Made by a program: the position numbers and the translations under genes. Source: Phytopythium helicoides (lineage: Eukaryota > Oomycota > Peronosporomycetes > Pythiales > Pythiaceae). From it: DNA of 64,000 nt. Under the pieces are notes generated by a model. That model was not told where the DNA came from. It saw only the letters and a program-made list of their open reading frames with translations, and searched no databases. This document shows positions 1 through 9,524 of the stretch, in pieces (position 1 is the first letter of the stretch; every line of letters begins with the position of its first letter). The stretch lies in contig JANFNE010000004.1 in assembly GCA_024867545.1 (NCBI GenBank), positions 1,426,001 to 1,490,000 on the forward strand, in the 5' to 3' direction.

Positions 1-1294
1 ACAGAAGGATTCGAATGTCCTCGTATGTGAGGGATGGATTGACGCTCAGCATGAGAGCGATCGTTCCAGTCACATGTGGGCATGCCATGCTAGTACCGCT
101 ACCAGTCGCGTACGACGTGTCGCTCAAGTTGTACGCCGAGGTGATACTTGAACCCGGAGCGGAAATGTCGGGCTTGATGATGCCCGTCACAGCTGCCCCC
201 TTAGAGCTGTAGTCAGCAAGAGCGTCGGCACTCGTCGTGGCTCCGACAGCAATAACAGACGCGTCATCACCAGGTGAGCTAGCTGTACCGCATGCGGGGC
301 CAGTGTTGCCGATCGAGAATACTGGGATGATTCCGGCAGCGATCCACGTCTGGATGGCGGCAGCGAAGAATGTCTGGCCTTGGCCGCCGCCCCACGAGTT
401 ACCTACAACATCAGGTGCCTTGGAGCAATCGGCGTTGTTACCGCTCGGGTCAGTCGGGCAAGTTATAAATTGTGCGCAGGCGAGAAGGTCGGATTCGTAG
501 CAATCTTTACCGCGGCATCCCTTGCAGCTGATCCAAGTGGCTCCAGGTGCGACGCCAATGCTGCCTGAGCCAACCGTGGTTCCCATGGTGTGAGTTCCAT
601 GCCCAGATGAGTCGTAAGGTGTCGCAGACTTAGTTTCTGGATCGTACCAGCCGTAAGATGATCGGAACGACGACTTGAGCACTTCGTGAGTTGACCGGAC
701 ACCCGAGTCAATATGTGCGACAACGACGCCTTGACCAGTATAGCCTTTAGCCCAGACACTCGGGGCTCCAATTTTCGTCACGCCCCAGCCGGTATACCCG
801 CCAGTAGTCGAAGTTGCTGTTGTGCTGGCATTGACTTCTGTGAAAGACCCCAGCGTCGGAAGTGAAAACACCATCTCTTCGCGGATCTCGTAGATCGATG
901 GAAGCGTAATTAGCTTGGTCAAAAGTGACACCGTCGCGTCCTGAATGTACACTTGGTTGCTCACCCAGAAGCTCTTGGCGTCCGAGTAGAGTCCATCGGC
1001 TTCTTCCGCCAGCACAGCAGTCACCTCGCTCTGGGTCTCGTTGGCGTGGACTTGTAGAGAATCGACGAGCTCAGCGATCTTATCACCCTTGGAGGTGGCG
1101 TTGCTGTCGAGCGAGTTGATGATCGGAGCTTCGACGCCGTCAGCGATGGTGAGGACGAGGTTGACGGTGGTCTGAGCTCGTAGAGCGCGGTGGACTCCCG
1201 GGTGGACGATAGGTTTCGCGTCGACGTCACTGCTGTAGGTGAGCGCGAGAACGGCGGCGAGGATAGCCCAGCGAGCGCTAATAAGAGATACCAT
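1..1294 (-). CDS. Secreted subtilisin-like serine protease P1 (3' end outside window)
   Basis: S8A endopeptidase precursor predicted to be secreted. The ATG at 1294 opens a signal peptide and an I9-type prodomain. The frame stays open for 431 codons to the left edge, so about the last 45 residues are missing. I see the catalytic Asp in HIDSG, the His in HGTHTMG, the oxyanion Asn in SIGNTG and the Ser in GTSMACPH, plus the Cys-rich loop shared by the cluster. It is the closest paralogue of P6 at 15320, with substitutions throughout and concentrated around the active-site loops. A core-promoter-like motif (GCTCATTTGTCAACC, minus strand) lies at 1337-1352, about 45 bp upstream. It is followed on the minus strand only by the window edge, so the array may continue leftwards. 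The family call is firm; substrate specificity cannot be read. Confidence 0.93.
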   Translation of the reverse strand, partial: MVSLISARWAILAAVLALTYSSDVDAKPIVHPGVHRALRAQTTVNLVLTIADGVEAPIINSLDSNATSKGDKIAELVDSLQVHANETQSEVTAVLAEEADGLYSDAKSFWVSNQVYIQDATVSLLTKLITLPSIYEIREEMVFSLPTLGSFTEVNASTTATSTTGGYTGWGVTKIGAPSVWAKGYTGQGVVVAHIDSGVRSTHEVLKSSFRSSYGWYDPETKSATPYDSSGHGTHTMGTTVGSGSIGVAPGATWISCKGCRGKDCYESDLLACAQFITCPTDPSGNNADCSKAPDVVGNSWGGGQGQTFFAAAIQTWIAAGIIPVFSIGNTGPACGTASSPGDDASVIAVGATTSADALADYSSKGAAVTGIIKPDISAPGSSITSAYNLSDTSYATGSGTSMACPHVTGTIALMLSVNPSLTYEDIRILL

Positions 1295-1916
1295 CACGAC
1301 TGGCACTTGACTTGCGACCTAGATGCTAACGAGGTCGGGTTGACAAATGAGCAGGGACCGCCAGCTCCTTCTCGCCAGGCGCTCGTGTTTAGTCTTGGGC
1401 GAAGGGCGGCGTTACGCGTTGCTGCAGTGCTCTATGGCAAGTGGTCACGACAGCGCGTTGCCCAGTGCTCGGCAATGCCACTGTCAAATCACAAGGTTGG
1501 TGGTGAGCCCTCTTGACTCATTCGCTATCTGCACTCATTGGTGACTTGGAAGTTGTCAAGTGTCTTCGCAGTCGTCCTTTCGACACACGAACGCCATGTG
1601 CCCGACTTGGTTTTCCGGTGCTGGGGTTCTACTTCCGGACTCCAATAAAGCTTGGCGCTACTAGATGCAAGAATTGCTCAACCAGTTCAGTAGTGTGCTA
1701 ATTGCGCCGTCTTTATCCTGTATGGCGAAAGTCATGTTGGAGGTCATGCCAAGACATCAAAATCGTCTCGAGACGGAGAATTCTGCTCTGCACATGCACA
1801 TGTCGACCGAGCTCTTCCACGTCCGAGCTGAGCTCGTCAATGCAATCTCACGTGTGTTACTCATGGGCAGTTTTCTAATATACTAGGCGGGAAAGCGATA
1901 TGATGTAGAAGCGCGT
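1295..1916. other. Spacer between P1 and P2 with relics of the P5-P6 spacer
   Basis: I see no gene here. Part of it matches the P5-P6 spacer on the other strand. Examples are a GAGCTCAGC-rich stretch near 1740-1870 against about 14690-14770, and CCCAAGACTAAACACGAGC just upstream of both P1 and P6. This supports the idea that P2-P1 and P5-P6 are inverted copies of one two-gene unit. The similarity is patchy, with many substitutions and gaps. Confidence 0.55.
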
Positions 1917-2230
1917 CATGCAGACTTCAGCCTGATGCGCGCACTTCAACCTGATACTACCATGGCAAGCACGGCTACCCCACAGATGCGATTCGGACAG
2001 ACAAACACATCAATGATCAAACAAATGTAGGTTGTATGTGAACATTATCACACCCTACGCTTCAAACTACACAACGCTGTGCGAGAGAGACCCTCGCAAA
2101 CAACTCCAACATCTCTCACTCACCCTCTCTTCGACCCACCGTCGAAGCAGACCCCACCATCCCCAAAACTTGGCTCACCACCACACTTACTTGCTGATGG
2201 CCGACCCAATGACCCAACAGACCAAACACC

Positions 2231-3652
2231 TTACAGCACGCTCTGCACGGCCGTGAGCGCGTTCAGGCGACCGTAGCCGAACTGGTTGTTCGGGATCGTC
2301 GCGTCACGAGTGCTGCCGCACGTGTAGCCCGTAGAGCTGATGGTCTTGGACGTCGTGGTCGTGACCGCCGTCTTGACCTGCGCGTATGTGAGGGTCGGCT
2401 TGGCGCTGAGGAGCAGCGCGACGGTGCCAGATACGTGCGGGCATGCCATGCTCGTACCAGAGATCGTGTTGTACGCGCTGGTGCTCGTGTACCATGCCGA
2501 GCGCACGCTGGAGCCAGGAGCCGAGACCTCGGGTTTCACGAGGCCGTTCACCGACGGACCCTTGGAGCTGTAGCTGGCAAGCGCGTCGGCACTCGTGGTA
2601 GCACCGACCGAGATGACGTTGGCGTTGTCGCCAGGCGAGTTGGCGGTTGTGCACGCCGGACCAGAGTTGCCGATGGAAAAGATGGGGATGATGCCAGCCG
2701 TGCGCCACGCCGAGATGGCCGCGTCGTAGAAGGTGTCTCCCTGGCCACCACCCCACGAGTTGCTCACGAGGTCGGGAGCCTTGGAGCAGTCCTTGTTGTT
2801 GCCACTCGTGTCCGTGGGACACGTGATGAACTGCGCGCACGTGAGCAAGTCCGACTCCGAGCAGCCGTCCGTGCGGCAACCCTTGCACGCGATCCACTGC
2901 GCGCCGGGAGCGACGCCGATACCGCCCGAGCCGACCATGGTTCCCATTGTGTGGGTGCCGTGTCCCTGCTGGTCGTATGGCGTGGCCGTCTCGCTCTCAG
3001 GGTCGTACCAGCCATAGCTGCTGCGGAAGTTGCTCTTGAGCGCCGTGTGCGTGTAGAGCACGCCCGTGTCGATGCTGGAGACGACGACGCCGTTGCCGTT
3101 GTATCCGAGGTCCCAGACAGACGGCGCGTTGATCTTGGTGACTCCCCACTCGTTCGCCAGCAGACCAATCGTCGAGTTGGTAGCCGTCGTATCAGCGTCA
3201 ATGGTTGGTACCGGCAACACCTGCTCCTCGCGGATCTCGGCGATGGTCGAGAGCGGCAGCAGCTTGGTGAGAAGCTCCACCGTCGCGTCCTTGATGTACA
3301 CCTGGTTGCTGATCCAGAAGCTCTTGGTGGACGAGAACAGCGGCGTGGTGGAGTCTGACTCCTGTGCGAGCACGGAGGCGACCTCGGTCTGCGTGTCCTC
3401 CGCGTGCGTCTCGAGTGACGACACGAGGCTGGCGATGCGGTCTCCCTTGGACGAGTAGTCGGCTTCCTGCACGCTGTTGAGCACGGACGACGTGTCGGCC
3501 TTGAGCGTCACAATGAGGTTGACGGTGCCCTGCGCGCGGAGCGTGCGGTGGACGCTGGGGTGGACGTTGGGGTTGGCATCAGCACCGGTGGCGGCGGCAG
3601 AGGCGAGAGCGGCGATGGTGGCGAGGATGCGGATGGCGTTGAAGGAGACCAT
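2231..3652 (-). CDS. Secreted subtilisin-like serine protease P2
   Basis: S8A protease of 473 residues, identical in protein sequence to P4. Residues 1-25 are a signal peptide, about 30-150 an I9-like inhibitor prodomain (HRTLRAQGTVNLIVTL), and the rest the catalytic domain. Catalytic residues are D195 (SSIDTG), H231 (HGTHTMG), N329 (SIGNSG) and S401 (GTSMACPH). A Cys-rich loop at about 256-290 lies between the His and the oxyanion Asn and probably forms disulphides. An in-frame ATG lies 39 codons upstream, but the ATG at 3652 is preferred: it begins the hydrophobic signal peptide and lies about 60 bp below the promoter motif at 3702-3716, while the upstream part is the Thr/Ala-rich translation of a leader. 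It is transcribed away from P3. A role in host-protein or nutrient degradation is inference. Confidence 0.95.
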   Translation of the reverse strand: MVSFNAIRILATIAALASAAATGADANPNVHPSVHRTLRAQGTVNLIVTLKADTSSVLNSVQEADYSSKGDRIASLVSSLETHAEDTQTEVASVLAQESDSTTPLFSSTKSFWISNQVYIKDATVELLTKLLPLSTIAEIREEQVLPVPTIDADTTATNSTIGLLANEWGVTKINAPSVWDLGYNGNGVVVSSIDTGVLYTHTALKSNFRSSYGWYDPESETATPYDQQGHGTHTMGTMVGSGGIGVAPGAQWIACKGCRTDGCSESDLLTCAQFITCPTDTSGNNKDCSKAPDLVSNSWGGGQGDTFYDAAISAWRTAGIIPIFSIGNSGPACTTANSPGDNANVISVGATTSADALASYSSKGPSVNGLVKPEVSAPGSSVRSAWYTSTSAYNTISGTSMACPHVSGTVALLLSAKPTLTYAQVKTAVTTTTSKTISSTGYTCGSTRDATIPNNQFGYGRLNALTAVQSVL

Positions 3653-3701
3653 GGCTGGTGTAGTGGTTGTTGTTGCTGCTGCAGGTGTTGCTGGAAGACG
3701 G

Positions 3702-3716
3702 CAAATTGCAGAATGA
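3702..3716 (-). promoter_or_regulatory. Oomycete-type Inr/FPR core promoter of P2
   Basis: The minus strand reads TCATTCTGCAATTTG, which fits the oomycete initiator plus flanking region seen in mapped oomycete genes. It lies 50-64 bp upstream of the P2 start. The identical motif serves P4 and P5. Confidence 0.8.
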
Positions 3717-4034
3717 GAGACGTCGATCGAGTGGTTGCTGTCGGTTTTGACTAGGTAGTTGATCGGCAATCAGCGAGCAAGGAGTCGAAGGAGTTGAAGG
3801 AGTCGCGTTGACGACGTTGGGGATCCAAGCGGTAGACGGACGTGGATGTGATTCTAGTACTGTGGACGATAGCGAGGCTTTGTCCCTTTGCCGATCTGTG
3901 TCTGGATCTGTGGACGAATGGGCTCGTGGGTTTCGTATGTGTGATCAAGCCTCGTGAGTGGTCCATTGCGCCGTCCGTGCAGAGTTCGGCCGGTAAGTCT
4001 AGGATTCGTGTGCTCCAGGGTTGCTCGTACTCAG

Positions 4035-5730
4035 TTGCTGTCGTCGAACTCGTTGATTGTGCATTGAAAAGGCTAAATAGGTTGCAGCGAGTAGCTCAGA
4101 TTGATTCGCTGTCCGAAAATCTGAGCAATGAGCTGAAAAATGCATGGGAAACGGTGCTATGCACTCTGCGTAGCAGTTCTTATAACGCTACAGGACAGTA
4201 AAGTTCAGAATGAGTGAGGATTTGATTGTCATGCGTGCTGGACATTCGGACATTCTGTCTCGTAGTCTTCGAGCAAAATGCAGCACACAATAAGCGGTTG
4301 AAGCCAACGATGTGAGCTAGAATTATCGTGGATGGTTTTGCCGCTGCATTTCGCGAGCAGGCTTGGCGCTGATTAACCTTGGCATGCAAGGACAATCCAT
4401 AGGACAAGGAAATAGGATTCTCATTAGTGTCATAACTTCAACGAAAGCACATCGCCCGATCTTTACGTCTTGCGTAGGTTTATCGGCCAAGCCAATCAAG
4501 CCCTAAGTGCTGACGCTGACCAGTCATGCTTCCATTTCCTGCGCGAGTATGAGCAATGCGTTGCCTCATCTATCTCCCGCTTAGTGTTCTCTGCCACTCC
4601 TGTAGCACACTCCATGTCGCCGCATCCAGCAGGAATCACAACTTCCCGCTTGTGGGCCGACCAGGTCGGCAATTGCTCACCAGTGTCGGGATTGCCAATC
4701 ACGCACAGCCGAATAGCGACAAAGCAAGCCAGCTCGTCTGCGATCTTGCTTCCACCACAGCCGCAGCATCTGCGCGCAAAAAGTCTGCTTCGAATTGCTG
4801 TATTGCGTGCAATCCTGGGGCTAGTTTAGACGGGTCATCAACAGGGTAGTCGTCCGGCTCAACGCATCGGAGCAAAGCGAGCGGTGATTTGGCTGTGGTA
4901 CAGTAGAAAGGAAGGGGTGTTATCAGATCGCTTGGGTCCATCTCCAATCCGGATCTTGGATTTCGCTCGTCGACACCAAGTCTTGGTATACTCGGCAAGT
5001 ATTGCTCATCAAGTTCAACGCTCAACGAGTACTGTGGTCTGCGGCCTCGGGAAACGAGTGTGCAATGCATCCAGCGCAGAATCATATGGTCAAAGTACGC
5101 GCATGTGGTGGTTGTGCCCTCGGAGCAGCGCGCAGTGTCCTCAGGCTGCGATCATTCATCGATCACTTCGTCCTGCTAACCAAAGGCGATGCTAACTGAA
5201 GGAGGGGTCCTATTTGTCCACCATCGTGTTAGAGCAGCGATATTAGATCTGCAGCAGCCGCACAATTGTCTTCAGGTGAGCAGTTCACCACTAGCAATGA
5301 GACTAGTATGGCAGGTCTATATCTTGCCTTGTTCGACGGAGCTCGCAAATATCCCAGGCAGCACTGTTTTCCGAGAGTAGCTCTCACCTCTGCCTTACCA
5401 AGGGACTGAGCGCAAGTCATGAATACCCGCTGTCGGTGACGTGGACATCTCTAGGAGGGATATGTTGTGCACGCGGAGATGCGGCTAAAGCGCGAAAACG
5501 CATTGCGTTCTTGGCGCACATACTAAACAGGACCGCTAAGTGTGGCGCAAGACTCCTCCCTCCTTCGCGAAAGCCTTGAAGAGCTAATGATGAACAGTTG
5601 CTATGATCGTCAGGAGACAAGGGAATCGCGATGCGTTTTACCTGTTGCTGGTCATGGTCCCCAGAAGCAGCAAGGCATTCCTTCTGCGTCTCTCCTTCAA
5701 CGCCTTCCTTTCTTGCCCGCATTCTTGCCA
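4035..5730. other. Loop region between left arm and P3 promoter
   Basis: No intact gene is seen. 4517-5090 holds decayed sequence described separately. The remainder (4035-4516 and 5091-5730) has only short frames without family resemblance. The transition from repeat arm to unique sequence is abrupt at 4034/4035. Confidence 0.5.
4517..5090 (-). pseudogene. Decayed coding relic, copy A (unidentified protein)
   Basis: The minus strand carries a 128-codon open frame (5085 to 4699) with a plausible protein-like stretch around LPFYCTTAKSPLALLRC and DDYPVDDPSKLAPGL. A second frame (4702-4496) continues with VGNPDTGE-like wording after a frame change. Related DNA occurs at 11040-12000, again with broken frames. 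Two copies with shared segments but no intact frame point to a relic gene and not to chance. I do not recognise the family. The ATG of the 128-codon frame need not be a real start. Confidence 0.45.
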
Positions 5731-5748
5731 CTCACTTTCCATTTTGCG
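5731..5748 (+). promoter_or_regulatory. Inr/FPR core promoter of P3
   Basis: CTCACTTTCCATTTTGCG matches the oomycete initiator and flanking element and lies 87-104 bp upstream of the P3 ATG. Its leader differs from those of P2, P4 and P5, so P3 is probably regulated separately. Confidence 0.75.
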
Positions 5749-5834
5749 CGCGATCAGCCACCCCGGTCGTCGTCTAAGCCATCTTTTTGCGGATCCAAAC
5801 TTCTTCAAGTTCAGCCGCTCCCATCAACTTCAAA

Positions 5835-7235
5835 ATGGTGCTCGCTTCGCTAGCCAAACTGCTCTTTTTCGCTGCACTTTCGACGGCTCTTGTTGCTGAG
5901 GCTGCACCGATCGTTCACCCTGGCGTCCACCGTGCACTGCGCTCCCAGACAACCGTCAATTTGGTGCTGACGCTCAAGGAAACAACGTCGTCTGTGCTCA
6001 GCAGCACATTTGAGGCCGAGTTTTCGTCCCGTGGCGAGAAGATCGCGAGCCTCGTCGAGTCGCTCGAGCAGCATGCCACGACAACCCAGGCTGAGGTCTC
6101 GAAAGTGCTTGCACAAGAAGCCGACGGACTGTTCACGAACACCACGAGCTTCTGGATAAGCAACCAAGTGTACGTGCAGGACGCTACCTTTGAGCTGCTG
6201 AATCAGCTGGCATCGCTGTCGTCGATCTACGAGATCCGCGAAGAGCTTGTGCTGCCGGTACCGACTGTTGAGGTTGAGTCGACCTCGGACAACGTGACGT
6301 ACAGTGTGAATGCCAACGAGTGGGGCGTGACGATCATTGACGCCCCTGAAGTCTGGGACTTGGGCTACACCGGCTCAGGTATTGTCGTGTCAACCATTGA
6401 TACTGGGGTTCGCTACACGCACACGGCGCTCAAGAGCAACTTCCGTAGCAGCTATGGCTGGTATGACCCGCAATCGAAGACTTCGACTCCATATGACGCG
6501 GCTGGTCACGGCACGCACACGATGGGAACCATGGTCGGGTCGGGTGGCATCGGCGTCGCTCCTGGAGCAACTTGGATCACGTGCAAGGGCTGCCGCTCGG
6601 ATGGATGCTATGAGTCGGAGCTCCTGACTTGTGCGCAGTTTATTCTCTGCCCGACGGACACGAGCGGCAGCAACAAGGACTGCTCCCTGGCGCCTCATGT
6701 GGTGGGCAACTCATGGGGTGGCGGCCAGGGAGACACCTTCTACTCGTCGGCAGTTGCAGCTTGGCAGACGGCTGGCATCATCCCGGTCTTTTCCATCGGC
6801 AATGACGGTCCCGCTTGTAAGACTGCCAACTCACCTGGTGACTACTCGACTGTGATTGCTGTGGGCGCCACGACCAGTGCTGATGCTCTTGCGAGCTACA
6901 GCTCCAAGGGTCCGTCGGTCAACGGACTGCTCAAACCTGAGCTCTCGGCTCCTGGAAGCAGCGTGCGCTCGTCGTACTACTCGAGTGACACATCGTATGC
7001 GACTTTGAGCGGCACAAGCATGGCTTGCCCGCACGTCACAGCCTCGATCGCGCTGCTTCTCAGTGCCAACTCGGACCTGACGTACAGCAATGTCAAATCT
7101 CTCATCACGGCGAACGCAGCCCATACCATCTCGTCCACGGGCTACACGTGCGGCTCTACATCCGACTCGACCATCCCGAACAACCAGTTCGGTTACGGGC
7201 GTCTGAACGTGCTGTCGGCCATCAATGCGCTTTGA
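5835..7235 (+). CDS. Secreted subtilisin-like serine protease P3
   Basis: S8A protease precursor of 466 residues. A signal peptide (1-23) is followed by an I9-like prodomain and a catalytic domain with D189 (STIDTG), H225 (HGTHTMG), N323 (SIGNDG) and S395 (GTSMACPH). The Cys-rich loop (CKGCRSDGCYE..) is present. An in-frame ATG exists 16 codons upstream at 5787, but 5835 opens directly into the signal peptide. P3 is the most divergent full-length member of the array and the only gene inside the loop of the 2.1 kb inverted repeat, so it was not part of that duplication. Its LLTCAQFILC wording resembles the replaced block of P5 more than P2 or P4 do. Confidence 0.95.
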   Translation: MVLASLAKLLFFAALSTALVAEAAPIVHPGVHRALRSQTTVNLVLTLKETTSSVLSSTFEAEFSSRGEKIASLVESLEQHATTTQAEVSKVLAQEADGLFTNTTSFWISNQVYVQDATFELLNQLASLSSIYEIREELVLPVPTVEVESTSDNVTYSVNANEWGVTIIDAPEVWDLGYTGSGIVVSTIDTGVRYTHTALKSNFRSSYGWYDPQSKTSTPYDAAGHGTHTMGTMVGSGGIGVAPGATWITCKGCRSDGCYESELLTCAQFILCPTDTSGSNKDCSLAPHVVGNSWGGGQGDTFYSSAVAAWQTAGIIPVFSIGNDGPACKTANSPGDYSTVIAVGATTSADALASYSSKGPSVNGLLKPELSAPGSSVRSSYYSSDTSYATLSGTSMACPHVTASIALLLSANSDLTYSNVKSLITANAAHTISSTGYTCGSTSDSTIPNNQFGYGRLNVLSAINAL

Positions 7236-7720
7236 TCGGACTCGAACGGACTCGAAGGTCTGGAATCTCGACGAGATGATGTCTGTGTATGAAACCTGGC
7301 GCTTGGATAGTGTAGCAAGGAGGTACGAGCGTCGTTGCATGTCCCCCCGTAAGATTGCCGTTGAGCAAGCTTTCGGGCGTCAACAAGTTGATGGTCATTT
7401 GATTTGGAGCTCGGAATCTGAGTAAAAAGACTTGATTGCACGTAGATCCAACACTACAGAAAGCGCGGCTGATCGACCCAAGGAGCTAGTACCCTTGCGG
7501 CGTAGGAATCTCTCAACCTCAACACCGCCATTCTTGCTGTGAGGCGCCATCAAGATTTCGAAAAGGGTCCACGAACATTGAATTGCTGACGGTGCCGTTA
7601 TCAGATGAGCTAACAGCCAGAGGCGAGTGGTGAGTACAACACTAGTGATCCATCATCAAACACAGCACAAACGTAGTCATTGCGTCAAGGCAAGGTATGT
7701 GGATGGTAGTGTGTGTTCAT
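7236..7720. other. P3 3' flank up to right repeat arm
   Basis: I see no gene. The sequence is unrelated to 4035-4516, so the inverted repeat stops exactly at 7721. Confidence 0.5.
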
Positions 7721-8038
7721 CTGAGTACGAGCAACCCTGGAGCACACGAATCCTAGACTTACCGGCCGAACTCTGCACGGACGGCGCAATGGACCACTCA
7801 CGAGGCTTGATCACACATACGAAACCCACGAGCCCATTCGTCCACAGATCCAGACACAGATCGGCAAAGGGACAAAGCCTCGCTATCGTCCACAGTACTA
7901 GAATCACATCCACGTCCGTCTACCGCTTGGATCCCCAACGTCGTCAACGCGACTCCTTCAACTCCTTCGACTCCTTGCTCGCTGATTGCCGATCAACTAC
8001 CTAGTCAAAACCGACAGCAACCACTCGATCGACGTCTC

Positions 8039-8053
8039 TCATTCTGCAATTTG
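8039..8053 (+). promoter_or_regulatory. Inr/FPR core promoter of P4
   Basis: TCATTCTGCAATTTG, identical to the elements of P2 and P5, lies 50-64 bp upstream of the P4 ATG. About 30 bp downstream is a CAGCAGCAACAACAACC leader that is also conserved in the three genes. Confidence 0.8.
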
Positions 8054-8102
8054 CCGTCTTCCAGCAACACCTGCAGCAGCAACAACAACCACTACACCAG
8101 CC

Positions 8103-9524
8103 ATGGTCTCCTTCAACGCCATCCGCATCCTCGCCACCATCGCCGCTCTCGCCTCTGCCGCCGCCACCGGTGCTGATGCCAACCCCAACGTCCACCCCAG
8201 CGTCCACCGCACGCTCCGCGCGCAGGGCACCGTCAACCTCATTGTGACGCTCAAGGCCGACACGTCGTCCGTGCTCAACAGCGTGCAGGAAGCCGACTAC
8301 TCGTCCAAGGGAGACCGCATCGCCAGCCTCGTGTCGTCACTCGAGACGCACGCGGAGGACACGCAGACCGAGGTCGCCTCCGTGCTCGCACAGGAGTCAG
8401 ACTCCACCACGCCGCTGTTCTCGTCCACCAAGAGCTTCTGGATCAGCAACCAGGTGTACATCAAGGACGCGACGGTGGAGCTTCTCACCAAGCTGCTGCC
8501 GCTCTCGACCATCGCCGAGATCCGCGAGGAGCAGGTGTTGCCGGTACCAACCATTGACGCTGATACGACGGCTACCAACTCGACGATTGGTCTGCTGGCG
8601 AACGAGTGGGGAGTCACCAAGATCAACGCGCCGTCTGTCTGGGACCTCGGATACAACGGCAACGGCGTCGTCGTCTCCAGCATCGACACGGGCGTGCTCT
8701 ACACGCACACGGCGCTCAAGAGCAACTTCCGCAGCAGCTATGGCTGGTACGACCCTGAGAGCGAGACGGCCACGCCATACGACCAGCAGGGACACGGCAC
8801 CCACACAATGGGAACCATGGTCGGCTCGGGCGGTATCGGCGTCGCTCCCGGCGCGCAGTGGATCGCGTGCAAGGGTTGCCGCACGGACGGCTGCTCGGAG
8901 TCGGACTTGCTCACGTGCGCGCAGTTCATCACGTGTCCCACGGACACGAGTGGCAACAACAAGGACTGCTCCAAGGCTCCCGACCTCGTGAGCAACTCGT
9001 GGGGTGGTGGCCAGGGAGACACCTTCTACGACGCGGCCATCTCGGCGTGGCGCACGGCTGGCATCATCCCCATCTTCTCCATCGGCAACTCTGGTCCGGC
9101 GTGCACAACCGCCAACTCGCCTGGCGACAACGCCAACGTCATCTCGGTCGGTGCTACCACGAGTGCCGACGCGCTTGCCAGCTACAGCTCCAAGGGTCCG
9201 TCGGTGAACGGCCTCGTGAAACCCGAGGTCTCGGCTCCTGGCTCCAGCGTGCGCTCGGCATGGTACACGAGCACCAGCGCGTACAACACGATCTCTGGTA
9301 CGAGCATGGCATGCCCGCACGTGTCTGGCACCGTCGCGCTGCTCCTCAGCGCCAAGCCGACCCTCACATACGCGCAGGTCAAGACGGCGGTCACGACCAC
9401 GACGTCCAAGACCATCAGCTCCACGGGCTACACGTGTGGCAGCACTCGTGACGCGACGATCCCGAACAACCAGTTCGGCTACGGTCGCCTGAACGCGCTC
9501 ACGGCCGTTCAGAGCGTGCTGTAA
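8103..9524 (+). CDS. Secreted subtilisin-like serine protease P4
   Basis: S8A protease of 473 residues, identical in protein to P2 and differing only at synonymous sites. Signal peptide about 1-25, I9-like prodomain about 30-150, catalytic residues D195, H231, N329 and S401, Cys-rich loop about 256-290. The start is chosen by comparison with P5, by the signal peptide and by the promoter motif 50-64 bp upstream. An upstream in-frame ATG at 7986 is 5' of that motif and so probably lies outside the transcript. P2 and P4 are transcribed divergently from a shared central region that contains P3. Identical protein with several silent changes suggests recent duplication or continuing gene conversion under purifying selection. 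Confidence 0.95.
   Translation: MVSFNAIRILATIAALASAAATGADANPNVHPSVHRTLRAQGTVNLIVTLKADTSSVLNSVQEADYSSKGDRIASLVSSLETHAEDTQTEVASVLAQESDSTTPLFSSTKSFWISNQVYIKDATVELLTKLLPLSTIAEIREEQVLPVPTIDADTTATNSTIGLLANEWGVTKINAPSVWDLGYNGNGVVVSSIDTGVLYTHTALKSNFRSSYGWYDPESETATPYDQQGHGTHTMGTMVGSGGIGVAPGAQWIACKGCRTDGCSESDLLTCAQFITCPTDTSGNNKDCSKAPDLVSNSWGGGQGDTFYDAAISAWRTAGIIPIFSIGNSGPACTTANSPGDNANVISVGATTSADALASYSSKGPSVNGLVKPEVSAPGSSVRSAWYTSTSAYNTISGTSMACPHVSGTVALLLSAKPTLTYAQVKTAVTTTTSKTISSTGYTCGSTRDATIPNNQFGYGRLNALTAVQSVL

Larger units (their letters stand above)
1917..4034. repeat. Left arm of a 2.1 kb inverted repeat (carries P2)
   Basis: This arm is the reverse complement of 7721-9838. Paired positions always sum to 11755: start codons 3652 and 8103, stops 2231 and 9524, outer ends 1917 and 9838, inner ends 4034 and 7721. 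No insertion or deletion is therefore needed over 2118 bp. I found at least seven substitutions by eye. The five inside the gene are all synonymous; two more lie in the 3' flank. The arm covers promoter, whole gene and about 310 bp of 3' flank. The arms surround a 3686 bp loop containing P3. No target-site duplication, terminal inverted repeat or transposase is visible. Confidence 0.93.

Noticed and set aside
2435..3358. 307-codon plus-strand frame (mirrored at 8397-9320)
   Set aside because: It lies entirely antisense to P2/P4, is Arg-rich as expected for the complement of a GC-rich gene, and its apparent protein changes at sites that are silent in the protease.
3653..3769. In-frame extension of 39 codons upstream of P2 (and the same before P4 at 7986-8102)
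   Set aside because: It spans the initiator motif and a Thr/Ala-rich leader, and would bury the signal peptide inside the protein. P5 and P6 comparisons support the internal ATG.
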